This document shows positions 8,473 to 17,920 of a DNA stretch of 64,000 bases, in pieces. The DNA is from JACXTP01 sp963789555 (GTDB lineage Archaea; Thermoplasmatota; Thermoplasmata; Methanomassiliicoccales; UBA472): positions 248,001 to 312,000 of the forward strand of contig CAWBKY010000004.1 of assembly GCA_963789555.1 (NCBI GenBank), in the 5' to 3' direction. Each line of letters begins with the position of its first letter. Position 1 is the first letter of the stretch. The position numbers and the translations under genes are program-made. Below the pieces are notes generated by a model. The model saw only the letters and a program-made list of their open reading frames with translations, did not search any database and was not told the origin of the DNA.

Positions 8473-9926
8473 GGCTGTGGCCGGGGACCGCCGGGGCTTC
8501 GATGAGAAGGCCAAGGAAGTGGCGGAGCGGTTGCTCCAGGCCAGAACGGTCACCGTTCTCGGCCACATAGATGCTGACGGCATAACCGCCGCCGCCATCG
8601 CCTCGTCCGCCCTGAGAAGGGCGGGCATCGAGCATAAGGTGCGCTACGCGAAGAAGATCGACCCGGAGGAGATCGTCAAGGTGGACGACGACGCGGCCGA
8701 GCTGGTCTGGCTGGTCGACCTCGGCTCCGGGTATCTCTCCACCTTCAAGAGGAAGGGTCTGGTGGTCACGGACCACCACGTGATCAACACCGATGCGCCT
8801 CCCAGCGCCAAGCGAAAGATGACCCTGTTCGATTATGGGTCCGAGGACCTGCATCTGAACCCCCATGCCTTCGGGTTCGATGGGTCCACCGAGATAAGCG
8901 GCTCAGGGACGACCTATTGGGTCGCCAAGGCGATGGACCAACGAAACGCCGACCTCGCCCCCGTGGCGATAGTCGGCGCGGTGGGGGATTTCCAGGACTC
9001 GGGCAAATGCCGTCTGGTCGGTCTCAACCGTGCGGTCGTGGCCGATGGGATGGAAGGGGATACGCTCGACAGCTACCTGGACCTCCGTCTCTTCGGCCGG
9101 GAGACCCGACCGATCGCCAAGCTGCTCCAGTACGCCTCCGACCCGATCCTCCCTGGACTGAGCAACAGCGAGAGGGGGTGCCTGAGCTTCCTGGCTGACC
9201 TGGGCGTGGAGCTGAGACGACGGGAGAGATGGCGTTGTTGGACGGACCTCGACGACGAGGAGAGGAAGGTGGTCGTCAACGGCCTGGTGGACCGGCTCTT
9301 GGACAACGACCATGGTGCAAGAGGTGCATCGTCTCCTGGGGGAGGTCTATGTGCTCACCAAGGAGGAGAGGGGCACCGAGCTCCGCGACGCCAAGGAGTT
9401 CGCCACCTTGCTCAACTCCTGTGGCCGCTATGGGAAGGCCGAGGTCGGCCTGCAGGTCTGCATCGGCGATAGGAACGAGAACTGGAGGCAGGCGCTGAAC
9501 AACCTGCGCAGGCACCGGGAGAACCTGGCCGAGGCCATAACCATCGTCAAGGGATATGGTACCAAGAGGTTGACGAACCTGCAGTACATCCAAGGAGGAG
9601 CGTCGTTCGCCCTTCCGGTGGAGGATACCGTGGTGGGCATCGTGGCAGGCATGATCCTCGGTTCCGGGGAGATCGCCAACGATGTCCCGATATTCGCCTT
9701 CGCGGAGACCCCGGAGGGCAAGGTGAAGGTATCGGGACGGGGCACGAGGGACCTGGTGGAACAGGGTCTGGACCTGGCCCGGGCCATCAAGCTCGCCTCG
9801 GAGAAGGTGGGGGGGACCGGGGGAGGTCACAACATCGCCGCCGGCGCGACCATCCCCGCCGATACCGAGATGCTGTTCTTGAACGAGGCGGACCTGGTCA
9901 TCGGCGAGCAGTTGCGCCACGGTTAG
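8462..9926 (+). CDS. DHH/DHHA1 phosphoesterase, archaeal RecJ/GAN-like nuclease (frameshifted)
   Basis: About 488 residues. The DHH domain shows VTVLGHIDADGITAAAIA, LVWLVDLGSG, the VTDHHV motif and IVGAVGDFQDSG. The DHHA1 domain at the C-terminus ends with the substrate-binding GGTGGGHNIAAGATIP. The order and length fit archaeal RecJ homologues such as the GINS-associated nuclease, a single-strand exonuclease linked to replication and RNA processing. An indel at about 9305-9315 splits the protein between its two domains. It overlaps the exonuclease gene upstream. Confidence 0.8.
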
Positions 9927-9931
9927 GCCTT

Positions 9932-10856
9932 TCAGTCGCCCAGCAGTTTGTACAGCAAGGCCTTCTGGGTGTGCAGACGGTTCTCCGCCTGGTCGAACAC
10001 CACGCTCTGCGGCCCGTCCATGATCTCGGCGGCGATCTCCATGTCCCGATGCGCCGGAAGACAATGCATGGCAATGGCGTCCTTCTTTGCCGCCCGCATC
10101 ACCTCCCGGTTGATCTGGTAGGGCATGAAGATGCGCTCCCTTTCCTTCGCCTCCGCCTCCTGGCCCATGGAGACCCAGACATCGGTGTAGACCGCGTCCG
10201 CGTCTTTGGCCGCCTTCAACGGGTCCTCGACGATCTGGACCGAACCCTTGTTCTTCTTGGCGATGCTTTGTGCCTTCTTGGTCAGGTCAGACGCTCGGCT
10301 CGTAACCCTTAGGGCAGGCGGCCACGAAGTGCATGCCGCAGACCGCGGCCCCGAGCATGAGGGAATTGCATACGTTGTTGCCGTCGCCCAGATAGGCCAG
10401 CCTCAGTCCGGCCAGGTCCCCCTTGTGCTCCTTGATGGTAAGCAGGTCGGCCATGGTCTGGCAGGGGTGCTCCACGTCATCCAGGGCGTTGATCACCGGT
10501 ACGGTGGCGTTCTGCGCCAGCTCCAACATCATGGTGTGCTGGTAGGCGCGGTACATGATGCCGTCGACATAACGGGACAGGACCTTGGCGGTGTCGGCCA
10601 CCGTCTCTCCCCTGCCCAGCTGCAGCTCCTTCATGCTCAGGTTCAGGGCATGCCCCCCCAACTCCAGCATGCCCACCTCGAAGGAGACGCGGGTGCGGGT
10701 GGAGGACTTCTCGAAGATCATGGCCAGTATCTTGCCCTGCAAGGGCATCCGTCCGTCGTATCGACCGCTCTTCAGCTCCCCGGCCAGTTCCAGGAGGTCC
10801 AGCAGGTCCTCCTGCACGTCCAATATCGAGATCATGTCGCGTTTATTTGCTGTCAA
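9932..10856 (-). CDS. argF: Ornithine carbamoyltransferase (frameshifted)
   Basis: This enzyme transfers the carbamoyl group from carbamoyl phosphate to ornithine, giving citrulline in arginine synthesis. The carbamoyl-phosphate motif SSTRTR occurs in MIFEKSSTRTRVSFEV, followed by HPCQTMADLLTI and, in the second half, the ornithine-site HCLPAHR. The total of about 305 residues is normal. One indel near 10290 joins ACPKGYEP to a missing stretch before KAAKDADAVYTDVWVSMGQE. The start is uncertain: TTG at 10856 gives the usual KRDMISILDV N-terminus, while ATG at 10835 would cut it short. Confidence 0.9.
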
Positions 10857-11004
10857 CTGGTGGCACGCCCCCGACGTCTGGAAGGAATCAGAAGAACGAT
10901 TATGCGCTAATTAAACGAAATGATTCCCTATGGACAGAGGCGAGGCCCGGCTGTCCCCATGATGGAAGTCTGGATGCTTTACGCATCGAGCCATGGATGG
11001 GCCA

Positions 11005-11927
11005 CTAACCATCCGGGTCGATCCTCGGGCCGCGCTGGTCCATGAGGACGCCGAGCGAGTTGAGGATCAGGGCGGCGAAGATCAGGAACAGGCCCACTCC
11101 CAACATGGAGAGCGCGGCGATGGACTGGGCGAAAAGGGTCCAATCGAAAAGGACCTGGACCTCCATGAACGTCAGGAGGCCGAGGAGGAACCCGATGACG
11201 AAAAGGATGCCCCCCGGTATGCCGAAGGTGAGCAATGGCCGCTTGTAGCCCACGAAACCAATGACCCTGGAGAGCACGGAAAGCCCATGCCTGAAGGGGT
11301 TCTGCTTGTGGCCGTTGGGCACATCGTAGCGCACCTGCACCGGCACCTCTTTGATGACCAGACCGTTCGCGGCGAAGTGGGCGATCATATCGGACTCGAT
11401 GTTGTATGAGGTGGAGTGGAAGTCCAGGAACCCCAGCGCCACCCCGGACATGGCCCGATAGCCGGATTGGGTATCGGTGAGGTTGACATTGGAGCTCATG
11501 TTGGTGACCTTGTTGAGCACGTTGATGCCGATGAGCCTGTGCCTCGGCACTTCGGCACCGCCATCGACGAAGCGCGAACCGATCACCAGGTCCGCCTCGC
11601 CGTTCAGGACGGGCCCGACCACCTGCGGTATCTCCGCCGGGTTCATCTGCCCATCGCCATCCAGCAGGACCACGCAGCGAGGCGAGTCGCGCTGTGCCTT
11701 GAAAGGCCGACATGGACCGCCTTGGCCTTTCCACTGTTCCGGTCCATGCGTACCACCTCGGCGCCCGCCTCCATGGCGATGCTCGCAGTCCGATCGGAGG
11801 ACCCATCGTCCACCACGATGACGTGGTCCACATATGGTTTGGTCAGAATGACGACGCTGCCTATGGTGAGCTCCTCGTTATAGGCAGGAATAACAGCCAC
11901 GGTCCCATCGCACGTGTTCCCTACCAT
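11005..11927 (-). CDS. GT2 glycosyltransferase of the DPM1/AglJ type with two C-terminal membrane segments (frameshifted)
   Basis: The GT-A domain starts VAVIPAYNEELTIGSVV, has VIVVDDGSSDRTASIA and the DxD motif in VLLDGDGQMNP. IGSRFVDGG, DTQSGYRAMS and YNIESDMIAHFA are typical of dolichol-phosphate mannose synthase-like enzymes. Two hydrophobic helices follow (LTFGIPGGILFVIGFLLGLL and SMLGVGLFLIFAALILNSLG). An indel near 11690 falls just before the DxD motif. It would move a sugar from a nucleotide donor to a polyisoprenyl phosphate or a growing glycan at the membrane. A close paralogue of the same architecture lies at 41819. Confidence 0.83.
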
Positions 11928-11990
11928 TGTCTGGCTAAAATATGCTACTGAGTATTAAAGTTTGCCTGAGCATGCTCATTTCGATATAGC

Positions 11991-12791
11991 TCACCAAGGC
12001 CACCAACCGTTGGGCAGGAAGGAGAACAGGAAGAAATTGATGAAGCCGTGGATGAGGGCGACGAACAGCAGGTTCCTCGTCCTCCAATAGGCTATGCCGA
12101 GCACCAGCCCCACGAAGAACACATAGAAGAGGTAGGGGACCGACTCGTAACCGCTGTGCATGATGGCGAACATGAACGAGGAGAACAGAATGGCGAAGAT
12201 GACGGTGGAACGCTCCCGCACCGATTCCTGAAGGGCGGCACGGAACACCAGCTCCTCACCTAGTCCGACAAAGACCACCATCACCGTCATCAAGAGCATC
12301 AGGTCCCCGAGGCCCATGCTGGGGACCAACGCCTCCGGGCTGAGCACCCAGTACTCCAGGAACGCCAGGACCAGGCCGATCCCTAGGGCCAGAGGCACGT
12401 ACGCCCAGCGGAAGGTGGGGGCATCGTCCGGACCCACGCCGTTCACGAACCGCCACATCAAAGGCCCGTCTATCTTTCGACCCTCGGGCACCTTGAGGAC
12501 GTACCAGAAGATGAAGGCGGCGATGATGATGGGCAGGTAGATGAAGATGAAGAGGTAGAGGGAGAGCTCGAAGAAACGGGGCATGCTTATGTTGAGCACG
12601 CGGAGCAGGGAGACCAGGATGAAGGAGGCGTAGAGGTCCTCAGAACGCTTCGTGACGATGACCAGGACCACGCACAGGAAGATGTTGAAGAGATGGACGG
12701 ACAGGCTGGTTATCAGTAGGCCCTGGAAGAAGGCCGCCTCCGCCGCCACGATCAGCGCGGTGGGGAGGATGAGGGCGAGCCGGTCACGCAT
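11991..12791 (-). CDS. CPBP-family intramembrane metalloprotease
   Basis: About 266 residues with seven or eight hydrophobic segments. The CPBP/Abi (CAAX-like) motifs are all present: EELVFRAALQE (EExxxR), FMFAIMHSG (FxxxH) and ALIHGFINFFLF. Such proteases cleave within the membrane or process prenylated or signal peptides; in archaea the substrate is unknown. The frame is intact. A TATA element lies 20-29 bases before the ATG at 12791, so the transcript is probably leaderless. Confidence 0.82.
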   Translation of the reverse strand: MRDRLALILPTALIVAAEAAFFQGLLITSLSVHLFNIFLCVVLVIVTKRSEDLYASFILVSLLRVLNISMPRFFELSLYLFIFIYLPIIIAAFIFWYVLKVPEGRKIDGPLMWRFVNGVGPDDAPTFRWAYVPLALGIGLVLAFLEYWVLSPEALVPSMGLGDLMLLMTVMVVFVGLGEELVFRAALQESVRERSTVIFAILFSSFMFAIMHSGYESVPYLFYVFFVGLVLGIAYWRTRNLLFVALIHGFINFFLFSFLPNGWWPW

Positions 12792-12810
12792 CGACAGGCC
12801 ATCCAGTACA

Positions 12811-12820
12811 TTTTATAAAA
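12811..12820 (-). promoter_or_regulatory. TATA element of the CPBP protease gene
   Basis: On the minus strand this reads TTTTATAAAA, 20-29 bases before the ATG at 12791. That spacing fits an archaeal promoter with a leaderless transcript. Confidence 0.5.
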
Positions 12821-12844
12821 AATATTTCAAAAAGGGAGGGTTTG

Positions 12845-13003
12845 ATGGGGTTTTGGACGCGCCTCCTCCTTTACCGAATGAACGTGTACATCGGGGCCAA
12901 GGAGGTGGTGGAATCGACCTTATTGGGATTTGATTTCTTCTTGATGAACATTTTTTCACCTTCAATTGTATATTGCATCGCTCAAATGCTATTTGAACGA
13001 TAA
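12845..13003 (+). CDS. Possible 52-residue small protein
   Basis: An ATG at 12845 with a strong ribosome-binding site (GGGAGGG, spacing about five) opens a 52-residue frame, MGFWTRLLLYRMN...MLFER, ending in TAA at 13001-13003. The middle is fairly hydrophobic (LLGFDFFLMNIFSPSIVY), which could be a membrane segment. It lies between two divergent promoters. Its 3' end overlaps a palindrome and abuts the promoter of the HTH gene. I do not recognise a family, and it could be chance. Confidence 0.25.
   Translation: MGFWTRLLLYRMNVYIGAKEVVESTLLGFDFFLMNIFSPSIVYCIAQMLFER
12978..13000. promoter_or_regulatory. Palindrome TCGnTCAAAT-N3-ATTTGAnCGA upstream of the HTH gene
   Basis: A 23-base dyad with nine matched positions per arm and one mismatched position each. 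It ends about 12 bases before the TATA-like ATATTTA of the regulator at 13048. The site is where an autoregulating winged-helix protein would be expected to bind; the binding itself is inferred. Confidence 0.5.
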
Positions 13004-13011
13004 TATTAGAA

Positions 13012-13018
13012 ATATTTA
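13012..13018 (+). promoter_or_regulatory. TATA-like element of the HTH gene at 13048
   Basis: ATATTTA lies 30-36 bases before the GTG at 13048. The transcript would begin close to the start codon. Confidence 0.45.
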
Positions 13019-13047
13019 AGCATTCCCATGCCACTATTTCAGTAAAG

Positions 13048-13638
13048 GTGGATTTGAGCGAAATGAAAAAGATCGGAGTGGAACAGATCAAGGTGCTCTC
13101 AGACCCCAACCGCCTCGCCATACTCTCGCTCCTGTCCATGCGCGAGATGACCACCTCCCAGGTGTCACACCTTTTGGAGATGAGCATCCAGAACGCCCAG
13201 TACCACATCAAGCGGCTTCTCGAGGCCGGGCTCATCTCCCAGACCAGGACGGAGATGGTCGGCAACCTCCAGGAGAAGTACTATCGCTCCGCCTTCGAAC
13301 CCGGCATGATCTCCGTCGTGGCGGACGAGGAGGATGTGGACATCGGGGAACGATTGAACCTGGTCTTCGCGGCGCTAGGCGCCATCAAGGGCATCCTGAA
13401 CCATGGCATCACCACCCTGGACGAGAAGCGGGATTCCTACTTCATGAAGGTCGGGGAACGCCCCAAATATCCATTCGGGGCCAATTACATCATCATCCCC
13501 AACAACCCAGAGTCGATGAGGGAGGCGGAGGAGCTGATCGTCGAAATGGATGGGAAGTTGCGCGCTTTGGCCGAGAAACATCCCGAGGATGAGCGGGCCA
13601 AGACCGCGGTCATGTACGCCGTGTTCCCCTATGAATGA
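13048..13638 (+). CDS. ArsR-type winged-helix regulator with C-terminal domain, 196 aa
   Basis: The N-terminal 75 residues are a winged helix: VLSDPNRLAILSLLSM, then MTTSQVSHLLEMSIQNAQYHIKRLLEAGLI as the recognition region, then the wing. The 120-residue remainder is an alpha/beta or helical domain I cannot place (SYFMKVGERPKYPFGANYI and MREAEELIVEMDGKLRALAEK). It may sense a ligand or mediate dimerisation. The start could be GTG 13048 or ATG 13063; the TATA position favours either with a very short leader. A 23-base palindrome sits directly upstream, which suggests self-control. Confidence 0.75.
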   Translation: MDLSEMKKIGVEQIKVLSDPNRLAILSLLSMREMTTSQVSHLLEMSIQNAQYHIKRLLEAGLISQTRTEMVGNLQEKYYRSAFEPGMISVVADEEDVDIGERLNLVFAALGAIKGILNHGITTLDEKRDSYFMKVGERPKYPFGANYIIIPNNPESMREAEELIVEMDGKLRALAEKHPEDERAKTAVMYAVFPYE

Positions 13639-13682
13639 TGAACGGGAACGGAAAATGGAATAACTGAGGTGGTGACGAAGGA

Positions 13683-14177
13683 TTAGGTGCTCTCCTTGAT
13701 CGAGCTGAACTTGCCTGGGCCTTCCGAGTAATAGCTGCGGACGCCGGGGGCGAGGCATAGGATGGTCATCATCAGACCGATGATCAGCGTGATGTATTGG
13801 ATGGGGGCATCGAAACCGATGAAATAGGTCTCCACCGCGAGCCAGATATAAAGGAGGACCAAGAGCCCCGCCGTCCCGCTCCAGGACCAATGCATCCCGG
13901 TCCATCCGTTCAACCGCCCGGTCCATCTCCACATGGGTCGGCGCAGCAGACCGTAGCAGAGGATGGCCGGGACGATGCCCCAGACCACGAACAACCAGAG
14001 TCCGACCAGCAACAGGTCGCCCACCGGCAAGCTGTCCACCACGTCCTCTGGCAATCCCAAGGAGGCGCCAGAGGTGTCGGCAAGGACCAACGCCCCGCTA
14101 GCTAGACCCATGACGGAGTAGAAGGCCATTATCACGATCAACGCTGTGGCATTCCTCGGTCTCTTGGCGACTGCCAT
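13683..14177 (-). CDS. Four-helix membrane protein of unknown function
   Basis: A 164-residue protein with four clear membrane segments (ALIVIMAFYSVMGLASGALVL, LLLVGLWLFVVWGIVPAILC, GLLVLLYIWLAVETYFIGF and YITLIIGLMMTILCL) and a short polar tail. I do not recognise a family. A TATA-like CATATATTA lies about 18-26 bases before the ATG at 14177, giving a leaderless transcript. It is convergent with the HTH gene. The frame is intact. Confidence 0.65.
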   Translation of the reverse strand: MAVAKRPRNATALIVIMAFYSVMGLASGALVLADTSGASLGLPEDVVDSLPVGDLLLVGLWLFVVWGIVPAILCYGLLRRPMWRWTGRLNGWTGMHWSWSGTAGLLVLLYIWLAVETYFIGFDAPIQYITLIIGLMMTILCLAPGVRSYYSEGPGKFSSIKEST

Positions 14178-14540
14178 GGAGAGTTAATTCCGCCCTAATA
14201 TATGGAAAAATGGTGGGCTATCGTCCAGCGAGACAGTGGGAATATTCTTGTCCGTTCCTCTTTTTCAAGGATGTTGAGCCGATAAAATGGCAATGGGCCA
14301 AACGTTCAAAGGGTGGTAAACGGATCGGATTTTCACCTAACACGTGGGGTCGTTAGCAAGTATTATTAATCAAGGGCTATGTGCAAGGAGAATAGGTACG
14401 GAATTGAAGATTTTCACCGGTCTCTATCTGGCCAATGACGTCCGAAGAGAGGATTTTCCTAAAATCGATTCTACAATGAGATTGGGATGTCCCCCGTCAG
14501 GACGTAAGATGATCTCCTACCCATTGGTTGGATATTGACT
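14178..14540. other. 363-base intergenic region upstream of asnB
   Basis: It holds the promoter of the leftward membrane-protein gene at its left end, and presumably the asnB promoter; TATTATTAAT at about 14359-14368 is a weak candidate. A 64-codon frame at 14344-14538 has no usable ribosome-binding site and no family resemblance, so I do not call it. I see no RNA gene or repeat here. Confidence 0.4.
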
Positions 14541-16420
14541 ATGTGCGGCATATGTGGTTTCATAGGATTCGAGGACCGAGCCGTCCTAAGGCGAATGACC
14601 GACCGTTAGAACATCGAGGGCCGGATGATTCAGGTTACTTTTTGGAAAAGGGGGTTGGATTGGGTCATCGTCGTTTAAGCATCATCGACCTTCGGACCGG
14701 ACATCAGCCCCTATCAAATGAGGATGGTACGATCTGGATCGTTTTCAATGGCGAGATTTACAACTATCGCGAGCTTCGCGCCGATCTGCGGACTAAACAT
14801 AGTTTCGCCACCCAATCTGACACAGAGGTCATCGTTCACCTTTACGAGGAGGACCCCCTCGGTTTCGCGCAGAGGTTGGACGGCATGTTCGCATTGGCCA
14901 TCTACGATACAGTGAGGAAGAGGCTCACCTTGGCCGGGACCCCTTCGGTAAGAAACCCCTATACTACGCCGCTTCATGAGGGAACCTTATTCTTCGCATC
15001 TGAGATCAAAGCCCTGCTGGAGACCGACATCCCAAGGGAGGTGGACAACGACTCCCTGTTCAGTTTCCTGGAGTACCAGTACACAAGGGGCACCTCGACC
15101 ATGTTCCGTGGTATAAAAAAGGTACCAGCTAGCCATACGATGACCTATGAGAATGGGGTGGCGACGCAAACCAAGTATTGGGACCTCCATGAGGACCATC
15201 GAGACATATCAGAGGCGGACGCCCTGGATAAGTTACGTGGCATACTTGACGAATCGGCGCGGAAGCGGATGATCGCGGATGTGCACATCGGGGCCTACCT
15301 TTCCGGTGGCATCGATTCCTCGGCGGTGGTGGCACTAAGCCGGCCGATGGCGGAATATGATTTTCATACCTTCTCCCTCGGGTTCCCCAACTTGTCGGAG
15401 CTACCTTACGCCAAGATGGTCGCCGAGCATCTGGAGACGACCCATCATGAGATCGTGGTCGATGATGGACAGATGATCCATGCCATGGACCGGATGGCCT
15501 ACCACTATGATGAGCCGGTGGGGGACGTGGCGATACTGAACAACTTCCTATTGTCGCAGGAGGCATGCAAACATGTCAAAGTGGTGCTGGCCGGGGAAGG
15601 TGGGGACGAGCTCTTCGCTGGCTATGAGGATTATTCCCGATGCATCATGATCAAGAACCTGCGGTCCAAACCATTGCTTGGGCTTGGGCCTCTGGAATCA
15701 TGCAATTCTTCCCGGGCAGGGGGGACCTGAGGAACGGTTGGGGGGAGAAGGAGATGAGCATGATGGAGGCAGGGACGTCGATCGACCTCATGGACCTGTC
15801 CACCAGGGTGATAAGCCCCAGGGAGATGTAAATGGATCACGGGCAGGGAAGCCCATGGACATGAGTCCGAAAGGTTGGGAGGCGCCCTGCCTTCCGCTCC
15901 TATCTCAACACATGCTCTACAACGAATTGCCGGAACCGCATGGTGGACGATTACCTCATGAAGACGGACAAGGCCAACATGGCAAACTCCGTGGAGGAGC
16001 GCCTGCCTTTGCTGGACAAAAATCTGGCGCAGTTTCGCTTTCACCCTGCCCGTGCGCTGAAGCTGCGGGGCGGAACGGAGAAGTACATATTGCGCCAGGC
16101 CTTCAAAGGCCGGCTTCCTCAGGCCATCCTAGAACGGAAGAAGATGGGCTTCCTCCCCCCAGCTGCGGAATGGATGCGCGGGGAGATCGGCGAGGAGGCG
16201 ATGGAGAAGGTCGCCGGTAGCGAGCTGATCCGTCCAATGCACGGACCCGGCAAACCTCCGCAAGTGGGTGGCCCAGGCGGAGGCCCGTAAGCTCAAGCGG
16301 CCCAGAGCCTTCTGGAGCCTTTATGCCCTGGCCTTATGGCACGAGACCTTCTTTCCAAGAGCGGTGCGGTCCGCAAATGTTTGGAGCAGGCACTGGCCGC
16401 CTCGATTTACCGAATGGTAA
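14541..16420 (+). CDS. asnB: Glutamine-hydrolysing asparagine synthetase B (frameshifted)
   Basis: The start MCGICGFIGF gives the class II amidotransferase nucleophile Cys2, and LEHRGPDDSGYF, FNGEIYNYRELR and DGMFALAIYD follow. The synthetase domain has the PP-loop YLSGGIDSSAVVAL and LAGEGGDELFAGY. The C-terminal part has SVEERLPLLDKN, EKYILRQAFKGRLPQAILERKKMGF and ends KWVAQAEARKLKRPRAFWSL...FTEW before TAA at 16418. Total length would be about 620 residues. Indels are evident near 14600, 14935-14985, 15680-15940 and 16245. The gene may serve asparagine synthesis, or amidation of a surface sugar as some cluster-borne AsnB proteins do; the latter is speculative. Confidence 0.85.
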
Positions 16421-16458
16421 CCTTTATCTATCGACATGAGTTGCCGAGAACACATCAT

Positions 16459-16533
16459 GGCCGCGATGGGGTAGCTTGGTCATCCTGTGGGACTGTGGAT
16501 CCCTAGACTCGCGTTCAAATCGCGATCGCGGCC
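16459..16533 (+). tRNA. tRNA-His (anticodon GTG)
   Basis: The sequence folds as a cloverleaf. Acceptor GCCGCGA pairs with TCGCGGC, and the extra G(-1) at 16459 faces discriminator C73 at 16533, the hallmark of tRNA-His. The D-loop contains AGCTTGGTCA. The anticodon loop CTGTGGA has GTG at 16495-16497, closed by GGGA/TCCC with a T-T mismatch at 27-43. The T-arm is TCGCG-TTCAAAT-CGCGA. No CCA is encoded. A TATA-like TTTATCTA lies about 30 bases upstream. There is no intron. Confidence 0.93.
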
Positions 16534-16542
16534 CCCTTATTC

Positions 16543-17795
16543 TCATGCCTTTATCGGCGCTGTGCTGACGGTCTTGTGCGCGAAAGGCGCCTCGCCCGCC
16601 GGGCAGCCCACTATCTCGAAGTCGCGCTCCAGCAATGCCAGCGCCCTGGTCTCGAATGTCTCAGGGTCCACCGGCAAAAGCAGGATGCCTTCGCTGATGG
16701 CCACCTCGTCCTTCAAGGTCAGCACCACCTGCAACACCTTCTCCATGCGGTTGTTGAGCATCAGATACTCCACCCCGTCCAGCAGGATGACCGCCTCCTT
16801 GCTGCGCTTGAGGAACTCGTTGACCGTGTGCTGCAATATGGAGAGGTTGGTGGGGTCCACCCTCTCGCTCCCGGGATGGCTGGTGAGCCAAACGATCGGG
16901 GTCTTGGCCAAGGAGTACTTCTGCCTTACGATGTCAGGATGCTCCCTGGATATCACCAGTCCCTCCTTGCCCTCGCGCAATGCGTCCAGAAAGACCTCGT
17001 AGGCCCTGTCGGAACGCTTGGCCTCGAACAGGTACCCCTGCCCGGGACGCAGCTGCGTCCTCGGGGCGGTGGGCGCCCGCAGCTGGCTGTTGTCCTCCCG
17101 CTGCGGGCGCCACCATGAACAGCCTATAGTGGAGCAGGGCATAACCGGTGAGGGCGATGCTGGCCAGGAAGGCGGGGGAGAGCACCCGCGGGAAGTCGTT
17201 GTGAACGTAAAGGTCGACGATGCCGAGCACCAGGCCATAGAGGAAGGGCATCATCATGGCCAAGGAAAGCAGCAGGTTCTGCCTCCAGAGGTCGGGCTCC
17301 TTGCTCCGGTAGCAGGTGTACATCAGGAGGAACACCGCGATGATCGTATAGGCCAGTCCATAGACGATGGTCACGCCCAGGCCACCCTCGAAGGAGATGG
17401 CCCAGCCGATAGCTGTCCTTGTGCACCTCATGCACGTTCCAGGCGCAGAACAGGGCGGAGGCGATGATGAACCCCCAGATCAATACCTTACGCGCCTCCA
17501 ACGCCTCCTGGTAACGGCGGGGCAACATCATAATGGCCAGGTACATGTAGGCAGCGAAGACCAGGACCAAGGTGAAAACCAAGGCTCGGCCGAAGCTCAG
17601 GGCCATGTCCTCGTTCGGGGCGATGAGCAGCAGGAAGTCGAGCACGGCCCCGGTCGTGAAGATGATGGCGATGAGGAATATCATCCGGATGGTACGGGAG
17701 TCAGGGCTGCGCCTCAACACGTATAGACCCAGGATCTGGGCTATGACCCCCACTAGCAGCGAGAGCAGCGAATACGGACTCAGGCTGAGCCACAT
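16543..17795 (-). CDS. Seven-helix membrane protein with C-terminal DUF835 domain (frameshifted)
   Basis: The N-terminus has about seven membrane helices (LLSLLVGVIAQILGLYVL, MIFLIAIIFTTGAVLDFLLLI, ALVFTLVLVFAAYMYLAIMML, VTIVYGLAYTIIAVFLLMYT and others), like the 7TM sensor module of some histidine kinases. A C-terminal DUF835 domain follows: GYLFEAKRSDRAYEVFLDAL, GLVISREHPDIVRQKY, TPIVWLTSHPG and AVILLDGVEYLMLNNRMEKV. DUF835 is related to the RecA/KaiC fold but lacks a Walker A motif here. Proteins of this build are common in Thermoplasmata-type archaea and are thought to sense or signal. Indels near 17420 and 17105. It is convergent with the tRNA gene. Confidence 0.75.
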
Positions 17796-17920
17796 CTGAC
17801 CCTTTGGAGGGAGGATGGCACTTATACCGCTTAGCCTCTGAGAATCAAAAAGGATAACTTGGTCTGGACTTGAAAGGTTTATCTACGACCGGCAATTAAT
17901 GATAGGGCGGAAGTGAGAAA

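Noticed and set aside
14344..14538. 64-codon frame upstream of asnB
   Set aside because: No ribosome-binding site, no family resemblance, and it runs into the asnB start region.
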